NCBI RefSeq assembly: GCF_015704865.1
Contig: NZ_JADQTO010000014.1
Coordinates: forward strand, 147,114-211,113
Origin: Actinoplanes aureus
GTDB lineage: Bacteria > Actinomycetota > Actinomycetes > Mycobacteriales > Micromonosporaceae
Direction: 5' to 3'
Length of the DNA: 64,000 nucleotides
Part shown: positions 51,603-61,024 of the stretch, piece after piece
How the letters are laid out: each line of letters starts with the position of its first letter
Numbering within the stretch: the stretch's first letter is position 1
The notes under the pieces: generated by a model
The model's database searches: none
What the model was told of the DNA's origin: nothing
The model's input: only the letters and a program-made list of their open reading frames with translations
Position numbers and translations under genes: made by a program

Positions 51603-52622
51603 TCAGCGTCGCGGAAGCCGCGCGGACGCCGGCACCGCGTCGTCCACCGGTACGTCCTCGGCCGGGGTCACGGACAGCAGCATCCTCTTCATCCCGGGTT
51701 CTTCCGCCGGCAGGCCCTTCGCCTGCAGCAGGACACCGGCGTCTTTCCGCCAGAGGCGGCACTCGCCCTCGGCGCACTCCACCTCGCCGTCCGGATATCT
51801 CGAGGACCTCGCACGCGTCAGTGACACGGAGAGGGCCGCACCCCGCAGTTCGTCGTCCGCCGCGAACGCCTGGTCGTCCCGCAGCCGGACCAGGGCTGCC
51901 TCGGTGGTGAGGAAGCTCAGTCGCATGGGCATCGGCGCGGCGGCCCCGGTGTTCACCTGCATGAGCTGATAGTCGCCCGGGACGTAGCCCAGACGGAATC
52001 CGACTGTCGCCGGCACGTCGCCGACCGGCTCGAACGCTTCGGCGACGGCTTTGCCCTCGGCGTGGTCGAGTCTCGGGCTCAGCCATACCAGGGCCGTGGC
52101 CCCCTCGGCGTACTGCCACTCCAGGTACTCGGGACCGCCCGTCTCCTTGCCGGCCCGACGATATTCGCCCCGCCGGCCGTTGACGGTCGTGGACCCGAGG
52201 GAGACACCGTCTCCCCAGGTGAAGTTGGACACGCCGGGCGGAAGGATCCAGAGTGCGCCCATCTCCTCGCCGTCGCGCTCGATTCGAGCCATCGAGCCGT
52301 CCACCCCCATCTGGTGCGGCTCCTCGACCCGCAGCTCCCCGACCCTGTAGGGCTGGGACAGTGCCCGGAACGGGAAGAAGCCGGGGCTCGAGCTCGGAGT
52401 GGCGCTCGTCGCCGCGACCACCGGTGGCCGCCTGGTCTCCGGCCGAGCCAGGACCTGTGGCACCGCGATCGTGGCGGCCACCGTGACCACGGCCCCGAGT
52501 GCCCATCCGGTGTTCCGGCGGCGCCGCCTGGTCCGCCCCGCCGCCACTACGTTATCGACGTCGAGGCGAAGCGGCGGAGCCTCCGCCTTCGCCTCCCGCA
52601 ACAGGTCAGACAGCTGCTTCAT
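51603..52622 (-). CDS. Membrane partner of a SigE-family sigma factor
   Basis: A 339-aa protein with a short cytoplasmic part (MKQLSDLLREAKAEAPPLRL), one membrane helix (~38-58; preceded by RTRRRRRN) and an extracellular domain of unknown fold. It lacks the His-x3-Cys-x2-Cys zinc motif of classical anti-sigma factors. It overlaps the sigma gene by 17 nt, so it is a good candidate for a transmembrane regulator of that sigma factor. No family is recognised for the outer domain. Confidence 0.8.
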   Translation of the reverse strand: MKQLSDLLREAKAEAPPLRLDVDNVVAAGRTRRRRRNTGWALGAVVTVAATIAVPQVLARPETRRPPVVAATSATPSSSPGFFPFRALSQPYRVGELRVEEPHQMGVDGSMARIERDGEEMGALWILPPGVSNFTWGDGVSLGSTTVNGRRGEYRRAGKETGGPEYLEWQYAEGATALVWLSPRLDHAEGKAVAEAFEPVGDVPATVGFRLGYVPGDYQLMQVNTGAAAPMPMRLSFLTTEAALVRLRDDQAFAADDELRGAALSVSLTRARSSRYPDGEVECAEGECRLWRKDAGVLLQAKGLPAEEPGMKRMLLSVTPAEDVPVDDAVPASARLPRR

Positions 52623-53115
52623 GGCGCACCTCCAGATCGTTGCCGAGAATCCGGCGGAGCGCGTCGAGACCCCGCGACGTGTATGCCTTGACCGTCCCCT
52701 CGGGGCAGTGCAGCGCCGCCGCGGTCTGCCGCACACTGAGCCCTTCCAGGAACCGCAGCACCAGCACAGCTCGCTGCTGGGGTGGCAGGGTGGCGAGCGC
52801 CGCCCGGATGTGCAGCCGGTCCTCGACCGTGTGCGTGGCGTCCGGCTCGGCCCGGTCCGGCATCGCGTGACTGTGCGCCTTCTCCCGGCGCCACCACGGC
52901 CGGCGGGTCTCGTCGATGGCGGCACGAACCACGGCGCTGCGCGCGTACGCGTCCGGGTTGTCGACGCGGCTCCACTTCACGTACACCCGGGACAGGGCCG
53001 CGAGGACGGCATCCTCGGCCACCTGCCAGTCGCCGCACGTGAGGTACGCCAGCCCGCGCAGCGATTCCATCCGCGCGGCGACGAACTCCCGGAACTCGGC
53101 CTCTCTGTCGCTCAC
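52606..53115 (-). CDS. SigE-family RNA polymerase sigma factor
   Basis: Small sigma-70 protein (169 aa) of the actinobacterial SigE-type ECF group. Region 2 covers ~7-70 (FVAARMESLRGLAYLTCGDW) and region 4 ~105-160 (ALATLPPQQRAVLVLRFLEG, then CPEGTVKAYTSRGLDALRRI). No C-terminal extension. GTG 53115 lies 31 nt after mqnP, so sigma and partner genes interrupt the menaquinone run. Promoters it reads cannot be deduced. Confidence 0.92.
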   Translation of the reverse strand: MSDREAEFREFVAARMESLRGLAYLTCGDWQVAEDAVLAALSRVYVKWSRVDNPDAYARSAVVRAAIDETRRPWWRREKAHSHAMPDRAEPDATHTVEDRLHIRAALATLPPQQRAVLVLRFLEGLSVRQTAAALHCPEGTVKAYTSRGLDALRRILGNDLEVRHEAAV

Positions 53116-53146
53116 GCGGATTAGACGGAGGGCGCGGTCGATCCGG

Positions 53147-54037
53147 TTATAGCAGGACCAGATCGAGGAGGGCGAGGACGAACAGCGCGATCGCGATGAA
53201 GCCGTTGGCCGTGAAGAAGGCCCGGTTGACCTTGGAGAGGTCGTTCGCGGTCACCACCACATGCTGGTAGACCAGCCCGGCGCCGGTCGCCAGCAGGCCC
53301 AGCCACCAGAGCCAGCTCAGACCCACGAGCTGGCCGAACCAGACGAAAAATCCGAAGGCTACGACGTGCGTGCCGGTGGAGATGTGCAACGCGGTCCGCA
53401 CGCCCCATCGGGCCGGGGTGGAGTGCACGCCGATCCGCCGGTCCACCTCGACGTCCTGGCAGGCGTAGATGATGTCGAAGCCACCGATCCACAGCCCCAC
53501 CGCGATGCCGAGCACCCAGGCCGGGAAGGAACCGCTGAACGTGCCGGTGATCGCCAGCCAGGCGCCCACCGGAGCGACCGCCTGGGCCAGCGCCAGCACG
53601 TAGTGCGGGTAGTTCGTGAACCGCTTCGCGTACGGGTAGACGACCAGCGGGATCACGGCGAGCGGCGACAGCGCCAGGCAGAGCGGGTTGAGCAGGCCGG
53701 CCGCGACGATCAGCACGACCAGCGAGACCAGCGCGCCGGTCCAGGCGGTCCGCACGCTCACCGCGCCGGTGACCAGTTCCCGGTTCTGGGTACGCGGGTT
53801 CAGCGCGTCGATCTTGCGGTCCAGAATCCGGTTGGCCGCCATGGCGAAGGTCCGCCCGGCGACCATGGCGATCGTGATCAGCACCAGGTCGCCCCAGTGC
53901 CGCCCGGTGCCGTCCCGGTCGATCGCGACAAGCGCCGAGAGGTAGGCGAACGGCAGCGCGAAGACCGAGTGCTCGATCATCACAAGCCGCAGGAAGGCCT
54001 TGACCTTGCCCGGCTGCTCCGGTGCGACGGCCGTCAT
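53147..54037 (-). CDS. mqnP: Menaquinone-pathway prenyltransferase, UbiA-like (MqnP)
   Basis: Polytopic membrane prenyltransferase (296 aa) that attaches the isoprenoid tail in the futalosine route. The two Asp-rich motifs are NRILDRKIDALNPRT (with Asn and Asp residues binding Mg-diphosphate) and DIIYACQDVEVDRRIG. Eight or nine helices are visible. ATG 54037 overlaps the stop of the UbiD-like gene by 4 nt; the pair thus works as a unit. Confidence 0.92.
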   Translation of the reverse strand: MTAVAPEQPGKVKAFLRLVMIEHSVFALPFAYLSALVAIDRDGTGRHWGDLVLITIAMVAGRTFAMAANRILDRKIDALNPRTQNRELVTGAVSVRTAWTGALVSLVVLIVAAGLLNPLCLALSPLAVIPLVVYPYAKRFTNYPHYVLALAQAVAPVGAWLAITGTFSGSFPAWVLGIAVGLWIGGFDIIYACQDVEVDRRIGVHSTPARWGVRTALHISTGTHVVAFGFFVWFGQLVGLSWLWWLGLLATGAGLVYQHVVVTANDLSKVNRAFFTANGFIAIALFVLALLDLVLL

Positions 54038-55494
54038 ATCCCGTATTCCTTCCACCGCTTGTCCACGAGCGAAACGACCTCGGGCGCCATCCGCATCTCC
54101 TCCGGCCAGCCCCGGGTGTAACCCTCGGCGAGCAGCTTACGGGTGGCGTCGACACCCGCCTTGCCACCCCAGAACTGCTGGTAGGAAGCGTGGTCGAGGT
54201 GGTCGACAGGCCCCTCGGTGAGCAGCAGGTCGTGCGCGTAGTCGACGTTGCCGAAGGCCCGGAACGCGACCTCCTGATAGTCGTGCACGTCGCAGTCCTC
54301 GTCCACCACCACGATCAGCTTGACGAGCGACATGAGGTGGGCGCCCCAGAGAGCGCTCATCACCTTCTGCGCGTGCTTCGGGTACCGCTTCTTGATCGAC
54401 ACGATGAGGCAGTTGTGGAAGACGCCGGCCGCCGGCATGTCGTAGTCGACGATGTCCGGGATCAGCAACTTCGCCAGCGGCAGGAAGATCCGCTCAGTGG
54501 CCTTGCCGAGGCCGTGGTCCTCCTGCGGCGGCTGGGACGTGACGATCGAGTGGTAGATCGGCTTCTTCCGCATCGTCATCGTCTCGATGTGCAGCACCGG
54601 GAACGGCTCGACCGGGGTGTAGAAGCCGGTGTGGTCACCGAACGGGCCCTCCGGCAGCCGCTCGCCCGGCTCCAGGTAACCCTCCAGCACGATCTGCGCC
54701 TCGGCCGGCACCTGGAGCGGGACGGTCAGGCAGTCGACCATCTCGACCCGCTCGCCCCGCAGATAGCCGGCGAACAGGTATTCGTCGATGTCGGACGGCA
54801 GGGGCGCGCTGGCCGCGTACGTCACCACCGGGTCGCATCCGATCGCGACCGCGACCGGAAGGCGCTGGCCGAGCCGCTCGGCCACCGCGTGATGCGCGGT
54901 GGAGTCCTTGTGGATCTGCCAGTGCATGCCGAGGGTGTTCTTCGAATGCTGCTGGAGCCGGTAGAGGCCGAGATTGCGCTTGCCGGTCTCCGGGTGCTTG
55001 GTGTGGGTCAGCCCGAAGTTGTGGAAGATCCCGCCGTCGCCGGGCCAGACTTGCAGGCCGGGCAGCTTGTTCAGGTCGACCTCGTCGCCTTTGAGCACGA
55101 CCTCCTGGCAGGGCGCGGTCTTGACCTTCTTCGGCGGCATCGACTTGAGCTGGAGCACTTTGCCGATGCCCTCCCGGATGCCGGACCAGCCGACCGGCAG
55201 CTCTGGCTTGATCATGGCGCCGATCCGCTCGCCGACCTCGTCGAGCCGGTCGACACCGAGGGCCATCGCCATCCGCTTCTCGGTGCCGAACAGGTTGATC
55301 ACCAGGGGCATCTCGCCCCGGGTCGGCCGTTCGAACAACAATGCCGGCCCACCGGCCCGGACGGTACGGTTCACCACCTCGCTGATCTCCAGCGTCGGAT
55401 CCACCGGCACGGTGATCCGGCGCAGCTCACCGGCCTCTTCCAGGGCGGCGAGGAAGCTCTGCAGATCGGCATGGGGGAATCCACGGGACGCCAT
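54034..55494 (-). CDS. mqnL: Menaquinone-pathway decarboxylase, UbiD-like (MqnL)
   Basis: UbiD-family decarboxylase (486 aa) that uses prenylated FMN to remove the carboxylate from the naphthoate ring. Features: NLGLYRLQQHSKNTLGMHWQ, the E-x5-RLPEGPFGDHTGFYTP block with catalytic acid groups, and EYLFAGYLRGE. The length is typical. ATG 55494. It heads the run mqnL, mqnP, sigma pair, mqnM; MqnM supplies its cofactor. Confidence 0.93.
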   Translation of the reverse strand: MASRGFPHADLQSFLAALEEAGELRRITVPVDPTLEISEVVNRTVRAGGPALLFERPTRGEMPLVINLFGTEKRMAMALGVDRLDEVGERIGAMIKPELPVGWSGIREGIGKVLQLKSMPPKKVKTAPCQEVVLKGDEVDLNKLPGLQVWPGDGGIFHNFGLTHTKHPETGKRNLGLYRLQQHSKNTLGMHWQIHKDSTAHHAVAERLGQRLPVAVAIGCDPVVTYAASAPLPSDIDEYLFAGYLRGERVEMVDCLTVPLQVPAEAQIVLEGYLEPGERLPEGPFGDHTGFYTPVEPFPVLHIETMTMRKKPIYHSIVTSQPPQEDHGLGKATERIFLPLAKLLIPDIVDYDMPAAGVFHNCLIVSIKKRYPKHAQKVMSALWGAHLMSLVKLIVVVDEDCDVHDYQEVAFRAFGNVDYAHDLLLTEGPVDHLDHASYQQFWGGKAGVDATRKLLAEGYTRGWPEEMRMAPEVVSLVDKRWKEYGI

Positions 55495-55575
55495 GGCAAC
55501 CAGTCTGGCACCGGAGTGTCGCCGCGCCCCGGGCAGCCCCGTCACTCGTGATCGGTTACTCGCGTTGAGCGGGAC

Positions 55576-56445
55576 GTGAAGCTGCGCAACCTGGCCCGGT
55601 GGTGTGCCGTGACCGGACTCGTCGCCGGGCTGGCGATCGCCGCACCGGCGATCTCGGCCCGCTCCGCGCGCCTTCCGGAGTGCGCGCCGGGCCCGAAATC
55701 GACCCGGCCGCCGACCGGGCCGGCCGGGGCCAAGGCGCCGCGCGCGTGCCGGGCCGCCGGTCCCGTCCTGGAGTCGGGCGTACGCGTGAAGCGGCCCGGC
55801 GCCTTCACGCCGAGCGGCTACCACCACCTCGGAGCCGGCACCAGCGGCGACTGGAGCGGGGTGTCCGGCCGCTTCTCGGTGGGCGACGGCTCGGTACGCG
55901 CCCACACGTACGACTTCGTGGTCGGCCGGTTCATGGCGAAGCGGGACATGGGCCGTGGCCGGATCGCCTGGCTCGAGGCGGGCTGGGCGGAGACCGGCTG
56001 GGCCGCCCCCGGCCGCCAGCACATCTACACGTTCAACACCAACACGAACGCCTGGCAGTTCTACGACCAGTACACGGTCCGCCCCGGCGACCAGGTCTGG
56101 CTGGACCTGAACGCGGACGCGTCCGGGGTGTGGCGGGCCTGGCTCTGGTGGAACAACCGGTGGAACCTGCTGACCACGCAGCGGCTGCCGATCGGCCGCA
56201 GCGCCCAGATCGAGCAGTACGTCGAGGTGCACGTCGACGCGAGCCGGCCGACCCGGATCGACATGCCGAAGGTGACCGTGGACAACGTGCAGCTGCGCCC
56301 GGCCGACGGCAGCCCGGCCCGGTACTGGCGCGAGGACGTGGCGACGCTGACCGGCATGGAGGCCGGTCAGCAGCAGCGCCGCGGCGGCTTCTGCCTGGAC
56401 TGGGTCACCCGTTACGACACCTGGACCGCCGGCGGGTGTGCCTAA
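55576..56445 (+). CDS. Hypothetical secreted protein
   Basis: A 289-aa exported protein with signal peptide (residues 1-29; MKLRNLARWCAVTGLVAGLA), a Pro/Arg-rich linker and a Trp-rich beta domain (WLEAGWAETGWAAPGRQHIY, then NAWQFYDQYTVRPGDQVWLD and VWRAWLWWNNRWNLL). It contains four Cys in the mature part, able to form disulfides. The domain may bind sugars or act as a peptidase-like beta-sandwich, but I do not recognise it. GTG 55576; the stop overlaps ccsB by 4 nt on the other strand. Confidence 0.75.
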   Translation: MKLRNLARWCAVTGLVAGLAIAAPAISARSARLPECAPGPKSTRPPTGPAGAKAPRACRAAGPVLESGVRVKRPGAFTPSGYHHLGAGTSGDWSGVSGRFSVGDGSVRAHTYDFVVGRFMAKRDMGRGRIAWLEAGWAETGWAAPGRQHIYTFNTNTNAWQFYDQYTVRPGDQVWLDLNADASGVWRAWLWWNNRWNLLTTQRLPIGRSAQIEQYVEVHVDASRPTRIDMPKVTVDNVQLRPADGSPARYWREDVATLTGMEAGQQQRRGGFCLDWVTRYDTWTAGGCA

Positions 56446-57395
56446 CCCGCGTCCGCGTAGGAGTGCAGGCCCTCGAAGAACAGGTTCACGCCGAACAGGT
56501 TCATCAGCATCGTCACGAAGCCGGCCAGCGCGATCCAGGTCGCTACGGTCCGCTTCACGCTCGGCGTGGCCCGGGCGTGCAGGTAGGCGGCGTACACGAT
56601 CCAGGAGATGAACGCCCAGACCTCCTTGGGGTCCCAGCCCCAGTAGCGGCCCCAGGACGCCTCGGCCCACAGCGGGCCGGCGATCAGCGCGCCGAACGTG
56701 AACAGCGGGAACGCGAAGGCGTGCAGGCGGAAGGTGAGCCGCTCCAGCCCCGCCGCGTCCGACACACGCCGGCCGAGCGTGTACGGGAAGCTGCGCTTGC
56801 CCTCGTCGTACCCGTTCTTGATCAGGAACATCGTGGCCGGCACCGCGCCGATCAGGAAGATGCCGGAGGACACGATGATCGTCGACACGTGGACGACGAA
56901 CCAGTACGAGTTGAGCGCCGGGACCAGCGGGCCGACCGGGGTGTAGGCGATCAGGTTGGCGGCGCCGAGGAGCACGACCAGGCTCAGCGAGACGAACAGG
57001 CCGAGGTGCCGGACCGCCGGCTTGCGCAGCAGCACACCCGCCCAGACCACCGAGCCGACGAGCGTCGCCGAGACGATGTACTCGTACATGTTGCCCCAGG
57101 GCATCCGCTCGGCAGCGAGGCCGCGGGTGGCCGCGGAGCCCAGGTGCAGCGCCAGGCCGAGGAAGGTGAGGACCACGGCGATGCGGCCGGACCACTCGCC
57201 CCGGGACGGCTTCTCCGGCTCCGGCGCGACCTTCTCCACCGGCGGGACGGGCGCGCCCGCGCCGACCAGCTGCCGGCTCGCGGCGCGGCCGATCCGGCTG
57301 CGCTTACCGAACGCGTACTCGCCGGCGTAGCAGATCATGGCGGCCAGGTAGGCCAGCACGGTGAACGCCATGAGCTGGTCGGACAGCTCCGCCAT
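56442..57395 (-). CDS. ccsB: Cytochrome c biogenesis protein CcsB (CcsA-type)
   Basis: Membrane subunit (317 aa) of the System II heme export and ligation complex for c-type cytochromes. The Trp-rich heme motif WGRYWGWDPKEVWAFISWIV is diagnostic, flanked by conserved His residues in VVHVSTIIVSS and an outer loop. Eight helices with a Pro/Glu-rich loop after helix 1. It overlaps resB by 1 nt and should form a complex with it. Confidence 0.93.
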   Translation of the reverse strand: MAELSDQLMAFTVLAYLAAMICYAGEYAFGKRSRIGRAASRQLVGAGAPVPPVEKVAPEPEKPSRGEWSGRIAVVLTFLGLALHLGSAATRGLAAERMPWGNMYEYIVSATLVGSVVWAGVLLRKPAVRHLGLFVSLSLVVLLGAANLIAYTPVGPLVPALNSYWFVVHVSTIIVSSGIFLIGAVPATMFLIKNGYDEGKRSFPYTLGRRVSDAAGLERLTFRLHAFAFPLFTFGALIAGPLWAEASWGRYWGWDPKEVWAFISWIVYAAYLHARATPSVKRTVATWIALAGFVTMLMNLFGVNLFFEGLHSYADAG

Positions 57396-59002
57396 CAGGA
57401 TTTTCCTTCCTTGACAACGCCTTGGGTGAGCGCCGTGAACTCGTCGGCGAACCCGGAATAGTCGGTGCGGGGCAGACCACCGGCTTCGATCACGCTACTC
57501 CCCGCGTCGTCCGGCGCCGGCGACACCCGGAACCAGACCCGGCGGCGGTGCACGGCGAGCGAGAGCATCAGTCCGGCCAGGCCAAGAACCGAGCCGATGA
57601 GCAGCATGAACTGGGTCGGGTCGTACCGGATGGAGAGGGTGGCGAACTTCTGGGTGCCGACGAACTCCAGCTTGCTGCCGTCGTCCAGGGTCCAGGTCTC
57701 GCCCGGGCGCAGCACGTACGGCCGCTCGCCGCTGACCTTGGTCAGCCGGCCGGTCTCGATCTGAGTGCGGTCCAGTGCGTAGACCGAACCCGGGATGCCG
57801 ACGTCGAGGCCCAGATCACCGCGGTAGGCGGCCAGGTAGAGCACCGGATTGTTCTCGGCCGGGAACGTCGAACGGGCACTGCCGTCGGTCCCGCCGGTCG
57901 GCAGGTAGACGCCCTCGAACCCGACCTGGAGCTTGTCGTCCCGCTTGTTCGTCTTCGGATCGATGTTGACGTCCGGGAACTGGGCGACACCCTCGCTGGT
58001 CAGCATGCCGTCGGTGGGCAGGAACGGCACGGTCTTGGTCTGCTGGACGCCGTAGCGGTCGGTGAACCGCAGCACCGGCGCATAACCCTGGCCGAGCAGG
58101 TAGACGTTCGCCCCGTCGAGCCGCAGCGGATCGTTCACCGTGAACGACCGGATCTGATCGGCCCCGCCGTCCTCGCTGACGGCCACCGTCGCCAGGAAGG
58201 ACTTCGGCTGGCCGGTGGTCTGGTAGGTCGCCTGGAACTCGGTCAGCTTCAGACAGAAGTCCGGCAGGTCGGACGAGGACACCCGCGGGCCGAGCGAGGA
58301 GTCGTCGAACTGCGTGATCGTGTTGCAGAAGCCCTGGTCCGGGCCGGTTACCAGGAGACGGTTGGCGTGCCAGCCGTACCAGTGTCCGAAGCCGACACCG
58401 ACCAGCACCGACAGCAAGGCGAAGTGGAACAGCAGGTTGCCGGTCTCCTTGAAGAAACCCTTCTCCGCCGAGACGGTCCAGCCACCGTCCGGCAGCTCCC
58501 GCAGCCGAGTCCGAAAACGTCGACCCCGCAGGAACTTCGCGATGCCTTCGGCAGTGGCGGCCGGAGGCTGCGGGCGCACGGTCGCTGCGAAATGTTGCGG
58601 CAGGCGGTCCATCCGCTTCGGAGCATCCGGGGGTACGGTCGTCAGCGCGCGAACGTGCTCCCGCAGCCGGGGCAGTACACACCCGACCAGCGAGGTGAAC
58701 AGCAGCAGGTAGATCGCCGCGAACCACGGTGACGAGTAGACGTCGAAGGCGAAGAACCGGTCGATGGCCGGCGCCAGCTTCGGATGCTCGGCGAAGTACT
58801 CCTGGACGTTCTCCCGGTTCACTGTCCGCTGCGGGAAGATCGAGCCGGGCACGGCGGCCAGCGCGAGCAGAAAGAGCAGCAGCAACGCCGTACGCATGCT
58901 GGTGAGCTGCCGCCACGAATTGCGCAGCAGCGCCCACAGCGGGTTGGCCCGGCGCGGCGGTGGCGCCTCGGCGGTGGCGGGCCGGTCCTCGACGACTGTC
59001 AC
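57395..59002 (-). CDS. resB: Cytochrome c biogenesis protein ResB
   Basis: ResB/Ccs1 protein (535 aa), the second core subunit of System II, which with CcsB carries heme across the membrane and joins it to apocytochromes. N-terminal helices include SMRTALLLLFLLALAAVPGS and the GSIFPQR motif; a large extracytoplasmic domain lies between the third and last helices. GTG 59002 is supported by overlap with the ccdA stop (4 nt). Confidence 0.92.
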   Translation of the reverse strand: MTVVEDRPATAEAPPPRRANPLWALLRNSWRQLTSMRTALLLLFLLALAAVPGSIFPQRTVNRENVQEYFAEHPKLAPAIDRFFAFDVYSSPWFAAIYLLLFTSLVGCVLPRLREHVRALTTVPPDAPKRMDRLPQHFAATVRPQPPAATAEGIAKFLRGRRFRTRLRELPDGGWTVSAEKGFFKETGNLLFHFALLSVLVGVGFGHWYGWHANRLLVTGPDQGFCNTITQFDDSSLGPRVSSSDLPDFCLKLTEFQATYQTTGQPKSFLATVAVSEDGGADQIRSFTVNDPLRLDGANVYLLGQGYAPVLRFTDRYGVQQTKTVPFLPTDGMLTSEGVAQFPDVNIDPKTNKRDDKLQVGFEGVYLPTGGTDGSARSTFPAENNPVLYLAAYRGDLGLDVGIPGSVYALDRTQIETGRLTKVSGERPYVLRPGETWTLDDGSKLEFVGTQKFATLSIRYDPTQFMLLIGSVLGLAGLMLSLAVHRRRVWFRVSPAPDDAGSSVIEAGGLPRTDYSGFADEFTALTQGVVKEGKS

Positions 59003-59805
59003 AGCAGCAGTTCCTGACCGAAGTTGAGGGTGGTCATCAGCCAGGCCAGGAAGTAGTTCCACTGGCCGCTGACCAGCGTGATCCCGATGACGAGGAGCAG
59101 CGCCCCGCCGATCCGGGTCACCCACCGGCTGTTGCGGCGGATCGCCGTGAAGACGCCGAGCATCCGGCGGAAGAACAGCCCGAACAGGATGAACGGGATG
59201 CCGAGCCCGAGGCTGAAGGCGAGTGCCAGGATCACCGCCCGGTCGGTTTGCCCGCTCGTGGCGGCCAGCGCGCCCACCGCGGCCAGCGTCGGGCCGATGC
59301 AGGGGATCCAGGAGACCGCGAAGATCGCCCCGAAGACCGGGGCGCCGAGCAGCCCGGCGGCCGGCAGCCGGTTGATCCGGGCCTCCCGTTGGAAGCCGGG
59401 AATCCAGCCCAGGTAGCCCAGGCCGAGCACGATGATCAGGGCGCCGAGGACGGTGTTCAGGGTGTCCCGGTGCATGATCAGCGTCGCGCCGATGTTCGCC
59501 ACCATCGTCATGAGCAGGGTGAACACGACGGCGAAGCCGAGCACGAAGAGGGTGCTGCCTAGCAGGACACGGCTTTTCAGGGCCAGCGTCCGGGTCCGGG
59601 TCGCGACCGCGCCCTCTTCTTTCGGGCCGGTCCTGATCACGGTGTCCAAGTCGGAGCCGGCCAGCCCGGTCACGTACGAGAGGTAGCCCGGAACCAGCGG
59701 CAACACACACGGCGACAGGATGCTGACCAGCCCGGCGACCAGGGCCGCACCGATCGCCAGCAGCAGCGGCCCGTTCATCGCGGTGTTCTGGAAGGCCTCG
59801 CCCAT
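58999..59805 (-). CDS. ccdA: Cytochrome c biogenesis protein CcdA
   Basis: DsbD-like membrane thiol transporter (268 aa) that passes reducing power across the membrane to keep apocytochrome Cys pairs reduced. The redox cysteines are Cys33 in LSPCVLPLVPGYLSY and Cys169 in SWIPCIGPT, each at a helix start as expected. Six helices. It sits between resB and the thioredoxin-like gene, its expected partner. Confidence 0.93.
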   Translation of the reverse strand: MGEAFQNTAMNGPLLLAIGAALVAGLVSILSPCVLPLVPGYLSYVTGLAGSDLDTVIRTGPKEEGAVATRTRTLALKSRVLLGSTLFVLGFAVVFTLLMTMVANIGATLIMHRDTLNTVLGALIIVLGLGYLGWIPGFQREARINRLPAAGLLGAPVFGAIFAVSWIPCIGPTLAAVGALAATSGQTDRAVILALAFSLGLGIPFILFGLFFRRMLGVFTAIRRNSRWVTRIGGALLLVIGITLVSGQWNYFLAWLMTTLNFGQELLL

Positions 59806-60371
59806 CAGGGGTTCCCCTCTGCCGCCACCCGTTCCACCAGGGGCTGGAGTTCACCGATCGTGGTGGCCTTGCGAATGGCGACCGCGATCCGGCCCTGCCG
59901 GTCCAGGATCAGTGTGGCCGGGGTGCTCATGTTCGGCACGTCGAACTTCAGCGCGACCTTGGCTTCGAAGTCGTAGATGCTCGGGTACGTCACCCGGCCT
60001 CGCTCGAACGCGATGGCCGCATCCCGGTCGTCCCGTGAGTTGATGCCGATGAACGAGACGCCCTTGGGCTTCGTCGCCTGGTAGGTGTTCTCCAGGTCGT
60101 CCGCCTCGGCCCGGCAGGGCGCGCACCACGAACCCCAGAAGTTGACCACAACCACCTGGCCACGGTCCGACTCGACGTCGTACGTACCGCCGTCGAGCAG
60201 CTCACCGGTGACCCCGGAGACCTGCGGCCGGTCCGCCGGGGCGCACTCGATCACCAGGTTCGCGCCGGTCTCGCACTTCTGCGCCCAGTTCTCCTCGCCA
60301 CCGCAGCCGACCAGCACACCGGCGACGGCGACCGCGGTCACGGCAACAGCGACGAGGCGGCGCACGGTCAC
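59805..60371 (-). CDS. TlpA/ResA-type thioredoxin lipoprotein
   Basis: Membrane-anchored thiol-disulfide oxidoreductase (188 aa). Lipobox VLVGC (Cys23), then a thioredoxin fold with active site WCAPC (Cys83, Cys86) and cis-Pro in MSTPATLIL. It receives electrons from CcdA and reduces apocytochrome c. Two further Cys (33 and 43) near the N-terminus are extra to the usual fold. GTG 60371 has an AGGGGG ribosome site and overlaps the phosphatase stop by 4 nt. Confidence 0.92.
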   Translation of the reverse strand: MTVRRLVAVAVTAVAVAGVLVGCGGEENWAQKCETGANLVIECAPADRPQVSGVTGELLDGGTYDVESDRGQVVVVNFWGSWCAPCRAEADDLENTYQATKPKGVSFIGINSRDDRDAAIAFERGRVTYPSIYDFEAKVALKFDVPNMSTPATLILDRQGRIAVAIRKATTIGELQPLVERVAAEGNP

Positions 60372-61024
60372 GCCCCCTTGGCGGTCTTGGCCGTCGCGGA
60401 CATGGCGACCAGGTGGGCGGCGGGCTCCGAGTAGTCGATACCGACCACCTTGGACCCTTCGAAGCGGAACGAGGTGAGGCTGGCCAGCCCGCACTCCCGC
60501 TTCCGTGGGTCGTGCCAGAGCCGCTTGCCCTCCACGTACCGGCGCAGCGTCCAGATCGGAAGCTGGTGCGAGACGCAGACCGCCTCGTGCCCCTCGGCGG
60601 CGACCCGGGCGGCCTGCACCGCGGCGAACATCCGCTGCGCGATCACCAGGTACGCCTCGCCCCAGGACGGGGTGATCGGGTCACGCAGCACCCACCAGTG
60701 CCGGGGGTTGCTGAACGCGCCGTCGCCGACGGACACCTTCTTGCCCTCGAAGTAGTTGGCGCTCTCGATCAGCCGGATGTCGGTCGCCGTCTCCAGCTTG
60801 AACTCGGCGGAGATCGGCGCGGCCGTCTCCTGAGCGCGTTCCAGCGGACTCGCGACCACGTACGTGATGTCCCGGCCGGCCAGCGTCTCGGCGGCCGCCT
60901 TGGCCATCTGATGTCCCAGCTCGGACAGGTGGAAGTCGGGCAGCCTGCCGTACAGGATCTTGTCCGGGTTGAAGACCTCACCGTGCCGGAACACGTGCAC
61001 CGTGGTCTTGGTCGGCTCAGACAA
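60368..61024 (-). CDS. Histidine phosphatase family protein
   Basis: A 218-aa phosphoglycerate mutase-like phosphatase. The catalytic RHG motif is FRHGEVFNP, followed by Arg and the second catalytic His in AVCVSHQLPIW. The substrate is unknown; the gene recurs in actinobacteria between hemL and cytochrome c maturation genes. A TTG start at 61024 with GGGAG upstream is favoured. It overlaps hemL by 8 nt. Confidence 0.88.
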   Translation of the reverse strand: MSEPTKTTVHVFRHGEVFNPDKILYGRLPDFHLSELGHQMAKAAAETLAGRDITYVVASPLERAQETAAPISAEFKLETATDIRLIESANYFEGKKVSVGDGAFSNPRHWWVLRDPITPSWGEAYLVIAQRMFAAVQAARVAAEGHEAVCVSHQLPIWTLRRYVEGKRLWHDPRKRECGLASLTSFRFEGSKVVGIDYSEPAAHLVAMSATAKTAKGA

